Below are positions 12,837 to 19,584 of a stretch of DNA of 29,776 bases, piece by piece. The stretch lies in IMG/VR virus record IMGVR_UViG_3300028592_000060, positions 1 to 29,776 of that record. The stretch is one strand, 5' to 3'. Numbering within the stretch: position 1 is the first letter of the stretch; each line of letters opens with the position of its first letter. The DNA comes from a virus. Under the pieces are notes generated by a model. That model did not search any database. It saw nothing but the letters and a program-made list of their open reading frames with translations, and was not told the origin of the DNA. A program made the position numbers and the translations under genes.

Positions 12837-14501
12837 TTACCTCGGGGCGAAGCGGCTTTTGGCCGCCTGCGTGCGCACGATCTGCCGGATGTTCTGCTCC
12901 AGGGCGCTGATCGGCGCGCGGTACTCCGACTCGCCCGGCGCTCTCCCCGTCCCGCCCGTCGCCGCGGCGAGTTCGGCGGGCGTCACCCCCAGGCGGGCGA
13001 GGGCACCCCCGCCCAATGCCTGCCGCCGGAGCGACAGCGCCTCCGCCGCCTGCGCCGTGTTGCGCTCGATCGCGGCCAGCAGGTCCGCGTTCCGGTCCGC
13101 CGTGCGCTGCTGCTGCTGCGCGGCCGGGGACGTCCCCCCCTGCGCTTGCCCGCCGAAGGTCAGCCCCTCCGGCAGTCCGAGCGGGCGGGTCGCGTCCCGG
13201 ATGCGGCGGCTGCGCTCGTCGCGGCCGTCGAGAAGGTCGATCTGCGGCGCGGCGGGCAGCGCGCGGTAGTTGGGCGCGGTGACGGGGTCGAAGACGTTCT
13301 TGACCTCGGTCTGCAGCACCTCCAGGATGCTCTGAAGCCCCCCCCGCAGCGGCACCAGGATCATGGGCGCGAACAGGCCCACCAAATCCAGCAGCGGCGT
13401 CGTGACCGCCTGCACCACCGCCGTGATGCCGGAGATGAAGGATCGCGTGGACTGCTCCGCGTAGCGGAACGTCTCGGCGATGTTACTGCCGAGCACGTCG
13501 AACAGGCTGCGGGCGTAGGCCGCGGCGTCCTGGAAGGCTTTGGGCAGGTTCGCCGCGATGGTGAGCACGGTCGCCGCCACCTCCACGACCACGGCCTGGA
13601 AGCTGCGCACGTCCGCGCCGAACAGCGCGCCGAAGCCCGCCAGCGAGTCGCGCAGGACGCCGGAGCGGCCCACCGCGCTCAGCACCTCGCCCACCGCGCG
13701 CATCCGCGCCTCCACGGCCCCCAGGAACCCATCCACGGCCGGACCCGCGGCGTTCAGCCCCTCGATGAGCCCCTGACCGAGCGGGCGGAGCGCCTGCTGC
13801 AGCCGGTCCCCGAAGTTCTCGATGGCGTTGGCCGCGCCGCCGGAGACGGAGGGGAGCCGCTCGAGCTGCCCCACCAGCCCCTCGATCACCTGCTGCGCGG
13901 ACAGGCCGCGCGCCTGCAGCTCCTCCCCGGAAAGCGTCCCGTAGAGCTGCAGCATGGCGGTGCGCACCTGCGGCACGCGCTCCGCGATCACGTTCAGGTT
14001 CTCCGCCGTCACCCGCCCGGCGGAGATGATCTGCTGCACCTGCCGCAGCGCCTCCCCGAGATCCTGGCTGGTGCCGCCCGCGCTCGCGGTCGCGTTGCCG
14101 AACGCGGCCAGCGCCCGCTCCGCGAACTGCGCGGAGAAGCCGACTGTCTGCAGGGCCAGAGAGCCGCGCACCGCCTCCTCGAACGAGAGGCCCGGCAGGC
14201 GCGCGACCTGCTGCAGCCGCGAAAGCTGCCCCTGAAGGTCCGCCGCCCCGGTGGAGACCGTGGCGAGGCCGCGCGTCAGGGAGTCGAACTGCACCGCCGT
14301 CCCGAAGGCGAGCGCGGAGGTGAGGCCCACCGCGGCCGTCGCCGCCAGGCCCAGGTTCTGCGCGAACGAGGCGGCCGACAGCGCCGCCGCCGCCGCGCCC
14401 CGGGCCGCGCCCTGCAGCCCGCGCTCCACGCCGTCGAGGTCGCGCACCGCCCGGTCCGCGCCGTCCATCCGTATCCGCACGAGCAGTTGTGACAGTGCCA
14501 T
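12837..14501 (-). CDS. Tape measure protein, 554 aa
   Basis: Sets tail length and is packed inside the tail tube. Typical features are a Gly/Ala-rich N-terminus with hydrophobic helix (FAQNLGLAATAAVGLTSALAF), and the conserved tape-measure N-terminal domain at about 70-250 with RLPGLSFEEAVRGSLALQTV, AGRVTAENLNVIAERVPQVR and AIENFGDRLQQALRPLG. A hydrophobic membrane-active region follows at about 360-410 (FISGITAVVQAVTTPLLDLV, GLFAPMILVPLRGG), and the C-terminus is helical. With the usual 0.15 nm per residue the tail would be roughly 80 nm long, short for a siphovirus. The frameshifted chaperone ends 7 bases upstream of its ATG. Confidence 0.9.
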   Translation of the reverse strand: MALSQLLVRIRMDGADRAVRDLDGVERGLQGAARGAAAAALSAASFAQNLGLAATAAVGLTSALAFGTAVQFDSLTRGLATVSTGAADLQGQLSRLQQVARLPGLSFEEAVRGSLALQTVGFSAQFAERALAAFGNATASAGGTSQDLGEALRQVQQIISAGRVTAENLNVIAERVPQVRTAMLQLYGTLSGEELQARGLSAQQVIEGLVGQLERLPSVSGGAANAIENFGDRLQQALRPLGQGLIEGLNAAGPAVDGFLGAVEARMRAVGEVLSAVGRSGVLRDSLAGFGALFGADVRSFQAVVVEVAATVLTIAANLPKAFQDAAAYARSLFDVLGSNIAETFRYAEQSTRSFISGITAVVQAVTTPLLDLVGLFAPMILVPLRGGLQSILEVLQTEVKNVFDPVTAPNYRALPAAPQIDLLDGRDERSRRIRDATRPLGLPEGLTFGGQAQGGTSPAAQQQQRTADRNADLLAAIERNTAQAAEALSLRRQALGGGALARLGVTPAELAAATGGTGRAPGESEYRAPISALEQNIRQIVRTQAAKSRFAPR

Positions 14502-14508
14502 TGGTACG

Positions 14509-15068
14509 CTACACGATCTTCCCGCCGCCCGCGATCACGGCCATCTCCGCCTCCTGCTTGTCGATCCGATCCCCCGCCACCACCAGGAGCGCCGCGGCGT
14601 CCCGGTCGAGGCCCGGCACCTCGTGGGGGAGCCGGTGCAGGTGCTTGACGCAGTAGTACAGGACGGTCTGCCCTACTGCGTCGAGTCGTTTTTTGCTTCG
14701 TCCACCGCGGCCGCCAGGTCGAACACGTCGGCGAACGCTTCGTTAAACTTGTTCTTGACGTCCACGAAGACGGACGGCATCCCCATCGCCAGCTCCGCCA
14801 GTCCGAGCACCGGGTCGAGCCCGGCGTCGTCGGTGGCGTCGGCGAGGTAGCACCGGCCCATGCTGATGACGTCCTTGTAGAAGGCGTCGGGCAGGCCGGG
14901 GAATTCCACGCGCACGGCGAGCACGTCTTCGGCGGTGGTGTACAGGTCCGGAAACACCGGGCGGCGGAAGCGGAGGGTGTCCCCGTCCGCCTCCACCACG
15001 AGCGCCGTGCGCATCTTCTCACTCTGGCGCTTCTCGCGCGCCTTGCCGCTGATCCGCTTCAGGCCCAA
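14509..15068 (-). CDS. Tail assembly chaperone, -1 frameshift product (GT-like), 186 aa
   Basis: Predicted fusion of the first 127 residues of the G-like protein with a 59-residue extension in the -1 frame, which begins RLDAVGQTVLYYCVKHL and ends AVIAGGGKIV. The frame change is at AAAAAAC (14694->14688); the extension stops at TAG 14511-14509, seven bases before the tape measure start. In lambda, G and GT bind tail tube and tape measure and fix the assembly ratio. Here the extension frame has no start of its own and stays open exactly between the slip site and the tape measure gene, as in other siphoviruses. Confidence 0.8.
14647..14694 (-). promoter_or_regulatory. Programmed -1 ribosomal frameshift signal
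   Basis: On the minus strand the canonical heptamer A AAA AAC (14694->14688) lies in the zero frame as GCA AAA AAC. After a 5-base spacer comes a perfect 10-bp stem, GACGCAGTAG (14682->14673) pairing with CTACTGCGTC (14656->14647), with a 16-base loop. The zero-frame TAG is the last three bases of the first arm. Heptamer, spacer length and stem all match the established -1 frameshift design. Confidence 0.85.
14673..15068 (-). CDS. Tail assembly chaperone (G-like), 131 aa
   Basis: The zero-frame product. It lies between tail tube and tape measure, where all lambda-like siphoviruses carry the G/GT pair. TTG at 15068 is preferred because AAAGGAGG stands 8 bases upstream; an ATG 18 codons later is an alternative. 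The sequence fits a small alpha/beta chaperone: LVVEADGDTLRFRRPVFPDL, YTTAEDVLAVRVEFPGLPDA and a C-terminal helical part (NKFNEAFADVFDLAAAVDEA). It ends with KNDSTQ just after the slip site. It is expected to hold the tape measure protein soluble during tail assembly and not to be in the virion. Confidence 0.8.
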   Translation of the reverse strand: MGLKRISGKAREKRQSEKMRTALVVEADGDTLRFRRPVFPDLYTTAEDVLAVRVEFPGLPDAFYKDVISMGRCYLADATDDAGLDPVLGLAELAMGMPSVFVDVKNKFNEAFADVFDLAAAVDEAKNDSTQ

Positions 15069-15092
15069 AGGGGAGCCCTCCTTTCCGGGTGC

Positions 15093-15503
15093 TTAGCTGG
15101 TCGGGTCGATGATCCGCGCGGTGACGCGCTGGGTCTGCGCCCGCCCCTGCGTGATGACCACGCCCACGTCCGTGATGACGGTCTCCACGGTCTTGTCCGC
15201 CAGCACGCCGTCCTCCGAGTACAGGAACTTGACGAAGTGCTGGTGCAGGTCGTCCCAGGTGAAGCCCCCGGTCCCCACGTAGGCGGTGAACGTGATCTGT
15301 CCGGTGGAACCGGTGATGACGAGCGTCCCGTTGTCCTCGCAGATGGCGGCGACCTCGTCGGTCTTGGAGCCGAGCGTCTTGTTCCAGTCGGACACCAGGC
15401 ACTGCATGGGCACGGTCGCCCCGTAGGTCGGCCCGGCGGCGCTGTACGCCCCGCCGTCCTGGTACCCCACCTCGAACACGCTGGCCGCGTTCACTACAGG
15501 CAT
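15093..15503 (-). CDS. Probable major tail tube protein, 136 aa
   Basis: Position between tail terminator and chaperones, and a beta-rich sequence (NGTLVITGSTGQITFTAYVG, TVETVITDVGVVITQGRAQT, ARIIDPTS), fit the tail tube subunit that polymerises around the tape measure. At 136 aa it is near the short end of the family, with no extra Ig domain. ATG at 15503 has GAGGAG about 10 bases upstream and lies 6 bases after the terminator gene's stop. The N-terminus contains VFEVGYQDGGAYSAAGPTYG. A minor structural protein is the alternative, but no other tube candidate exists in the operon. Confidence 0.65.
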   Translation of the reverse strand: MPVVNAASVFEVGYQDGGAYSAAGPTYGATVPMQCLVSDWNKTLGSKTDEVAAICEDNGTLVITGSTGQITFTAYVGTGGFTWDDLHQHFVKFLYSEDGVLADKTVETVITDVGVVITQGRAQTQRVTARIIDPTS

Positions 15504-15509
15504 TGCTTC

Positions 15510-15989
15510 TTACTCCTCCTCGGGTGCAGCGGTGACGTAGAACCGGTAAACCCCGCCCGCCGCGTACAGCCGGGTACCGCCGTTTTCGGGAACCGGGGGG
15601 GTCCGCGCGGACCCCTCCCGCTCGGCGCAGAGACGCCACCCGGCGTGCTCCGCCCGCGCGCCGGAGAGCAGGTCATCGATCCGCTTCTCCCACACGTGCA
15701 GCGCCGCGTAGCCGGTGTTCCGGCCCCACGCGCGCACCGCGAACGAGAGGCCGGTCAGCACCGGCACCCCGCACAGCGCCATCTCCGCGCCCGCAGCGCC
15801 GCCCTCTTGCAGCGAGAAGACGATAAACGGCAGGGGCGCGTCCACGGGAGCACGCTCCGCGTAGACCCGCGCCGCGCCCGTCCCGTCCGCCAGGGAAAGC
15901 CCGTCCGCGGGCTCGCAGAGCACCGGGTCCTCCCGGAGCAGCGCGTACAGGTATTCGCTGATCGCCGCGGTTTCCGTCACGTCCGGCAT
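15510..15989 (-). CDS. Tail terminator / completion protein (DUF3168-like), 159 aa
   Basis: Follows the gp10-like neck gene and precedes the tube, the usual position of the tail terminator that caps the growing tail and meets the head. The helical start EYLYALLREDPVL and the strand RVYAERAPVDAPLPFIVFSL are typical of the DUF3168 / lambda gpU-type fold, as are the later VLTGLSFAVRAWG and ALHVWEKRIDDLLSG. ATG at 15989 directly adjoins the previous stop (TAA-ATG without gap). The C-terminus ends with YRFYVTAAPEEE. The assignment combines motif style and gene order. Confidence 0.75.
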   Translation of the reverse strand: MPDVTETAAISEYLYALLREDPVLCEPADGLSLADGTGAARVYAERAPVDAPLPFIVFSLQEGGAAGAEMALCGVPVLTGLSFAVRAWGRNTGYAALHVWEKRIDDLLSGARAEHAGWRLCAEREGSARTPPVPENGGTRLYAAGGVYRFYVTAAPEEE

Positions 15990-16349
15990 TTAGGGCACGC
16001 TCCTGTTGGCCTTGTCGAACAGCCCCTCCACGGCCCGCTCGAAGGTCGGCATGACCTCCTCCACCGCGTCATCCTGGAAGGGCCGCGGCTCGCGCCCGTT
16101 CGCCCCGTTGTGGACGTAAGGGCCGTACTCCGCGCCGACGTAGCTCTCCCCCTCGAACGGGGAGACGATGCGCTCGCCCACGCTGTTGAGCATGAACGCG
16201 GTATCGACGGCCTGGTACTTCTGCGCGATGTTGACCTTCGTGCGGGCGGAGACGTCGAAGGTCGCCTTGCGCACGATCTGGCTCCCCTCGCCGCGCAGGG
16301 CGTCCGTGAGCGCCGGGATGCCGCTCCGGACGGTCGCCTCGATCCTCAC
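15990..16349 (-). CDS. HK97 gp10-like neck / tail completion protein, 119 aa
   Basis: Small connector-region protein joining filled heads to tails. Hallmarks are the N-terminal VRIEATVRSGIPALTDALRG, a helix IVRKATFDVSARTKVNIAQK, then the strand pair around GESYVGAEYGPYVHNG and the tail PRPFQDDAVEEVMPTFERAV, which is characteristic of the HK97 gp10-like family. GTG at 16349 overlaps the upstream 501-aa gene by 4 bases (GTGA), with GGGGAAG upstream. It would normally follow head-closure directly; here nearly 7.6 kb of other genes lie between. Confidence 0.85.
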   Translation of the reverse strand: MRIEATVRSGIPALTDALRGEGSQIVRKATFDVSARTKVNIAQKYQAVDTAFMLNSVGERIVSPFEGESYVGAEYGPYVHNGANGREPRPFQDDAVEEVMPTFERAVEGLFDKANRSVP

Positions 16350-17851
16350 GGCTGCTTCCCCGCCTTCACGACCAGCGGCCCCCAGTGGCCGACGTGGTGG
16401 TACGGCGCGCAGAGCACGCGGTACGGCTCTATCCCGGCGTCGCGGAACCCGTCGATCATCAGCTTGGTGTGGTAGACCATGTCGGTGACGTACCACCGCT
16501 TTTCGCCCGGCGGCAGGGGCGCGTGCGCGTAGTCGAGGCGGTAGTCGATGACCTCGCCGCGCGGCGTCGTCTCGCTCAGGTGCGCCCACGTCTCGGTCAC
16601 GCGGTAGCGGAACGTGCTGCGGTTGTCGAGGTTGCCGTAGTACGGCCCCTCCTCCCGGCGCGGGTTGTTCCGTCCGTTCGGCTCCCCGTTCCAGGTGGTC
16701 CGCCAGTAGCGCCACCAGTCCGGGTTGTCGAAGGAGACCGGCCCCTCCGCGAAGACGTTGCGCCTCCCGTCCGGCAGGGCGTCCATCCGGTAGGCGTACC
16801 ACTTCGCCCGGTCGAAGTAGGCCCAGAACGCCGGACGGCCGCCGGGGCCGGAGGGGAAGAGTTCCTTGTCCTTCGTCTCGTTCGGGTACAGCAGCGGGTC
16901 CGCCGCGTCGAGCAGCGTCGCCTCGAACCAGATGCGCTCGGTGACGCAGGCGTCCACGGAGAACTCCAACTCGACGTAGCCGCCGGGGGCCAGCGTCACG
17001 GGCGGCGGGGCGATCACCTGCGCGCTGTAGTTGCTGTGCGCCTCCCCGTAGGGCGCGGTCGGCCCGTCGCTGGTGACGGTCATCATGTGCGCCTTGTGCG
17101 CGAACCGGGACGTGTAACGCTCATTCGTGGAGTAGTCGTAGAACTCCACGCCCCCGATCCGGAACGCCTTGCGCTCGGAGAAGGGGTGCCCGACGTTGAC
17201 GTTGGGGGCGACCCAGTCCGCCGGGAAGGGGAACTCCTCCGCGTGCCGGTGCTCCCTGCCCGCCCAGTCCTCGAAGAAGACCGTGTCGGGGTCCTTCAGG
17301 GCCGGGTGGGGCGCGGCGTGGACGGGCACGGGCGCGGAGCGGGCGAGCGGCGTGCCGAGCAGCGCGAAGAGCCGCTCCGGGGTGTCCACCTCGAAGGGCT
17401 CCACGCCGGGGCGCGTGCCGTTCAGGACGGAAAAGGCGTCGTGCTCCGGGTCGAAGACGTAGGGGCCGACCACCGGCCACGCCTCGACGACGAGGGAGGC
17501 GGGCGTCCCGTTCGCCTGCCCGACGTTGTAGCCCGCGGTGAACTTGATCCATGTCGGGTCGTCGGGGTCGCGCATCGAGTAGTCGGCCGCGCCCGGCACG
17601 TAGGGCCAGGCGAGGCGGACCGCGTTGTGCTCCGGCGTGAAGGTGACGCCCGCCAGGACGGGCACGGCGGACGGGTCCGGCGGCGGCGGGTCGTCGTCGG
17701 GCACTTCCTCGTCGGGCGGCGGCGGCTTCGCTTCCAGGGCGGCGACGCGCGCGGTCAGGCCCGCCACGTCGGCGGCGAGCGTCGCCCGCAGCGCGGCGGC
17801 CAGCCCCCGCGCGGCCTCTGCCAGAACCTCGTCGGCGGTCTTCTCCGGCAT
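16346..17851 (-). CDS. Adhesin-like structural protein with coiled coil and FN3-like domain, 501 aa
   Basis: No family recognised for the whole. Residues 1-45 form a likely coiled coil (TADEVLAEAARGLAAALRAT), typical of trimerising fibre stalks. Residues 46-68 are a Pro/Asp linker. About 70-150 looks like a fibronectin-III-type domain (FTPEHNAVRLAWPYVPGAAD). The C-terminal 330 residues are rich in Trp, Tyr and His and read like a large concanavalin/jelly-roll fold (FWAYFDRAKWYAYRMDALPD, APYHHVGHWGPLVV). ATG at 17851 has GGAGG 7 bases upstream and overlaps the amidase stop by one base. It is probably a virion surface or receptor-binding protein; enzymatic activity cannot be excluded. Confidence 0.6.
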   Translation of the reverse strand: MPEKTADEVLAEAARGLAAALRATLAADVAGLTARVAALEAKPPPPDEEVPDDDPPPPDPSAVPVLAGVTFTPEHNAVRLAWPYVPGAADYSMRDPDDPTWIKFTAGYNVGQANGTPASLVVEAWPVVGPYVFDPEHDAFSVLNGTRPGVEPFEVDTPERLFALLGTPLARSAPVPVHAAPHPALKDPDTVFFEDWAGREHRHAEEFPFPADWVAPNVNVGHPFSERKAFRIGGVEFYDYSTNERYTSRFAHKAHMMTVTSDGPTAPYGEAHSNYSAQVIAPPPVTLAPGGYVELEFSVDACVTERIWFEATLLDAADPLLYPNETKDKELFPSGPGGRPAFWAYFDRAKWYAYRMDALPDGRRNVFAEGPVSFDNPDWWRYWRTTWNGEPNGRNNPRREEGPYYGNLDNRSTFRYRVTETWAHLSETTPRGEVIDYRLDYAHAPLPPGEKRWYVTDMVYHTKLMIDGFRDAGIEPYRVLCAPYHHVGHWGPLVVKAGKQP

Positions 17852-18411
17852 CAGGAATCCTCCATCTTCGCCGCCACCGCCGCCCGGACCGGTCCCAGCC
17901 GCAGAGACGCGCAGAACGGCTTCCCCCGGTCGTGGTCGGAGTGCTGCGTGATGACCGGGATCACCTTGCCCGTCGCCGGGTGCGTGAACGTGCCGAGCGG
18001 GTCGAGGCCGTACTGGCGGCAGTTGGCCGCCAGCCAGTGAACGAGCGCCCCGTACTGCCGCAGGGTCAGGTAGCGGCGCACCCGCACGTCCGCCGGGGCT
18101 TCGGCGACGGCCTTCCCTTCGGCGTCGGTCACGGGCCAGCCGGGGTTCCCGACGCAGCAGACGCCCAGGCTCACCGCGTTCATGCCGCCCGCCTTGCAGT
18201 GCGCGCCCTGCTGTCCCTCCGGCCTGCCGGGCTCGATCTTGCCGTCGAGGGCGACTGCGTAGGCGGCCCGGTACGTCCGGACGCCGTTGAGGATCACGCC
18301 GTGGTAGCCGATGTCCGCCCACCCGTTGCCCTCCACGTGCCAGGAGCGGATCGCCTTCGCGTCCCCCCAGGTGGAGGCCGAAACGTGTACGACGATGCCC
18401 CGGACTTTCAA
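17851..18411 (-). CDS. N-acetylmuramoyl-L-alanine amidase endolysin (T7 lysozyme type), 186 aa
   Basis: Cleaves the amide bond between muramic acid and the peptide stem to release progeny. It is a single Amidase_2/PGRP catalytic domain. Zinc ligands by comparison with T7 lysozyme are H9 (GIVVHVSA), H157 (TQHSDHD) and C167 (GKPFC); K164 and Y36 (GWADIGYHGVI) match the other active-site residues. The core strands YAVALDGKIEPGRP and MNAVSLGVCCVG are present. TTG at 18411 is the start: GGAGGT lies 4 bases upstream and the start overlaps the previous stop by 4 bases. There is no signal peptide and no separate wall-binding domain, so export depends on the holin. Confidence 0.88.
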   Translation of the reverse strand: MKVRGIVVHVSASTWGDAKAIRSWHVEGNGWADIGYHGVILNGVRTYRAAYAVALDGKIEPGRPEGQQGAHCKAGGMNAVSLGVCCVGNPGWPVTDAEGKAVAEAPADVRVRRYLTLRQYGALVHWLAANCRQYGLDPLGTFTHPATGKVIPVITQHSDHDRGKPFCASLRLGPVRAAVAAKMEDS

Positions 18412-18599
18412 TCGACCTCCTCCACCGCCTTCGCGGCGTTGCTTTTCTTCCTGCCGGTCTCGGTGCCCCAGATCCGCTGCATGACTTCGTCCTGGACCGT
18501 GTTCAGCAGATGGACGCGCTGCGGCGTGTCCTTCGGGAGTCGCTTCGCCCGCGCGATCTTCTCGATCAGCTTGACCGCCCACCCCAGGTCACCGAACAT
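18408..18599 (-). CDS. Small lysis-cassette protein, 63 aa
   Basis: Charged, helical protein (LGWAVKLIEKIARAKRLPKD, then LLNTVQDEVMQRIWG) without a membrane segment. ATG at 18599 has GGGAGG 6 bases upstream. It overlaps the holin gene by 11 bases and the amidase start by 4, so it is coupled to both. No family recognised. Its position between holin and endolysin, where PBSX-type cassettes have nothing, suggests an accessory or antiholin-like regulator, but the lack of a hydrophobic segment argues against a membrane role. Confidence 0.55.
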   Translation of the reverse strand: MFGDLGWAVKLIEKIARAKRLPKDTPQRVHLLNTVQDEVMQRIWGTETGRKKSNAAKAVEEVD

Positions 18600-18882
18600 C
18601 GCCGCCTCCCTTCGCTTTCCGCGCCTGCTTCGCCTGTTGGTGCAGTCCGGTCGCCACGATGGCCGCCAGCAGTCCCCGCAGGAGCGCCTCCAGGCCGTTC
18701 ACGGGCGGGTCGCCCGGCGTGAGCGTCACGCGCCCGTAGAACGCCATCAGGGACGTCGCCGCCGCAAGCAGGAGCGAGCAGGCGAGTACCCAGTAGTCTT
18801 TCAGCTTCAGGACCCGCTTCACGACCGACGTCGCCGCCAGGATCAGCGCGCCGAACGCCGCAAGTGCCAGGTAGTCGATCAT
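18589..18882 (-). CDS. Probable holin, 97 aa
   Basis: Small membrane protein. Two strong hydrophobic segments at about residues 2-20 (YLALAAFGALILAATSVV) and 31-49 (WVLACSLLLAAATSLMAFYG), a weaker one at 65-80 (LEALLRGLLAAIVATG), then a basic tail (QQAKQARKAKGG), all as in class I/III holins. It is preceded by an XhlA-like gene and followed closely by the amidase, the usual lysis cassette. ATG at 18882 adjoins the previous stop, with AAGGGG 9 bases upstream. It should form inner-membrane lesions at the programmed time and let the amidase out. Confidence 0.75.
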   Translation of the reverse strand: MIDYLALAAFGALILAATSVVKRVLKLKDYWVLACSLLLAAATSLMAFYGRVTLTPGDPPVNGLEALLRGLLAAIVATGLHQQAKQARKAKGGGDVR

Positions 18883-19584
18883 TTAGCCGAGCCCCTTCCC
18901 GCGCAGCACCAGGCCGATCAGCGTGAGCATGGTCCCGACGATGGTCAGCCCGATCACCGACGCCCACCGGATGCCGCCCACGATCTGGTCCTGCATCTTC
19001 TGCACGCGCTCCTCCGCCTCGCGCCGGTCGCGCTCCCGCGCGTCCTCCGCCTTCTGCGCCCGCGCCTCTGCCTCGCGCAGGTCGCGCTCCTGGGCGGCCT
19101 GCTCCTGCTTGTGCAGCGAAAGCGCCTGCTCCGCCGCGTACAGGCGGCGCTGCACCTCCGCCATCGCGGTGGAGGAGCCGTCGTTAATCGCGCGCTGGTG
19201 CATCATGTCCGCCCGAATCCCGATGACCGCCTCGTTGATCGTCCCGAGCAGGATGGAGTTCTGGCGCTCCCGGTCGGCGGCTTCCTTCTGCCGGGTCTCG
19301 AAGTTCATCAGCGCCCACTCAACCTGCCGCACCGCCGTCTTTAGCTGCTCCACGGCCTCTTCTCCCCCGTCCGCGACGCCGTTGAGGTCAGGGGAACCCT
19401 GCCCGCGCGACCGGGGAGCGGCCCTTCTCCGGTCGGCACCGTCGTCGTATGGTTTCGCTGTAGCTGCCATAACGGCCGGCCCTTCCGTCGTCTGTTTCGG
19501 CGGCTTCATCGACTGGGAATCTGCGCCGCCCACGGACACGCCCGGCGTGCCCGGCTTGACCATCAACCCCGCTGCCCCGCTCAC
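18883..19584 (-). CDS. XhlA-like coiled-coil protein with C-terminal membrane helix, 233 aa
   Basis: GTG at 19584 is chosen: GGAG lies 8 bases upstream and the start overlaps the previous stop by 4 bases (GTGA); ATG at 19563 is an alternative. Residues 1-70 are low-complexity; 75-200 form a long charged coiled coil (QERDLREAEARAQKAEDARE); 204-227 is one membrane helix (IRWASVIGLTIVGTMLTLIG). This layout, and the order coiled-coil protein, holin, amidase, match PBSX XhlA-XhlB-XlyA, though XhlA is only about 90 aa. It is probably a lysis partner anchored in the inner membrane. No lipobox is present, so a spanin role is less likely. Confidence 0.65.
   Translation of the reverse strand: MSGAAGLMVKPGTPGVSVGGADSQSMKPPKQTTEGPAVMAATAKPYDDGADRRRAAPRSRGQGSPDLNGVADGGEEAVEQLKTAVRQVEWALMNFETRQKEAADRERQNSILLGTINEAVIGIRADMMHQRAINDGSSTAMAEVQRRLYAAEQALSLHKQEQAAQERDLREAEARAQKAEDARERDRREAEERVQKMQDQIVGGIRWASVIGLTIVGTMLTLIGLVLRGKGLG

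Noticed and set aside
14276-15022. A 248-codon minus open frame overlapping the chaperone and tape measure genes
   Set aside because: Arg/Cys/Pro-rich shadow; only the separate -1 frame extension from the AAAAAAC site has protein-like sequence there.
18883-19584. Spanin for the XhlA-like protein
   Set aside because: The membrane helix is at the C-terminus and there is no lipobox or N-terminal anchor, unlike i-spanins, o-spanins or u-spanins.
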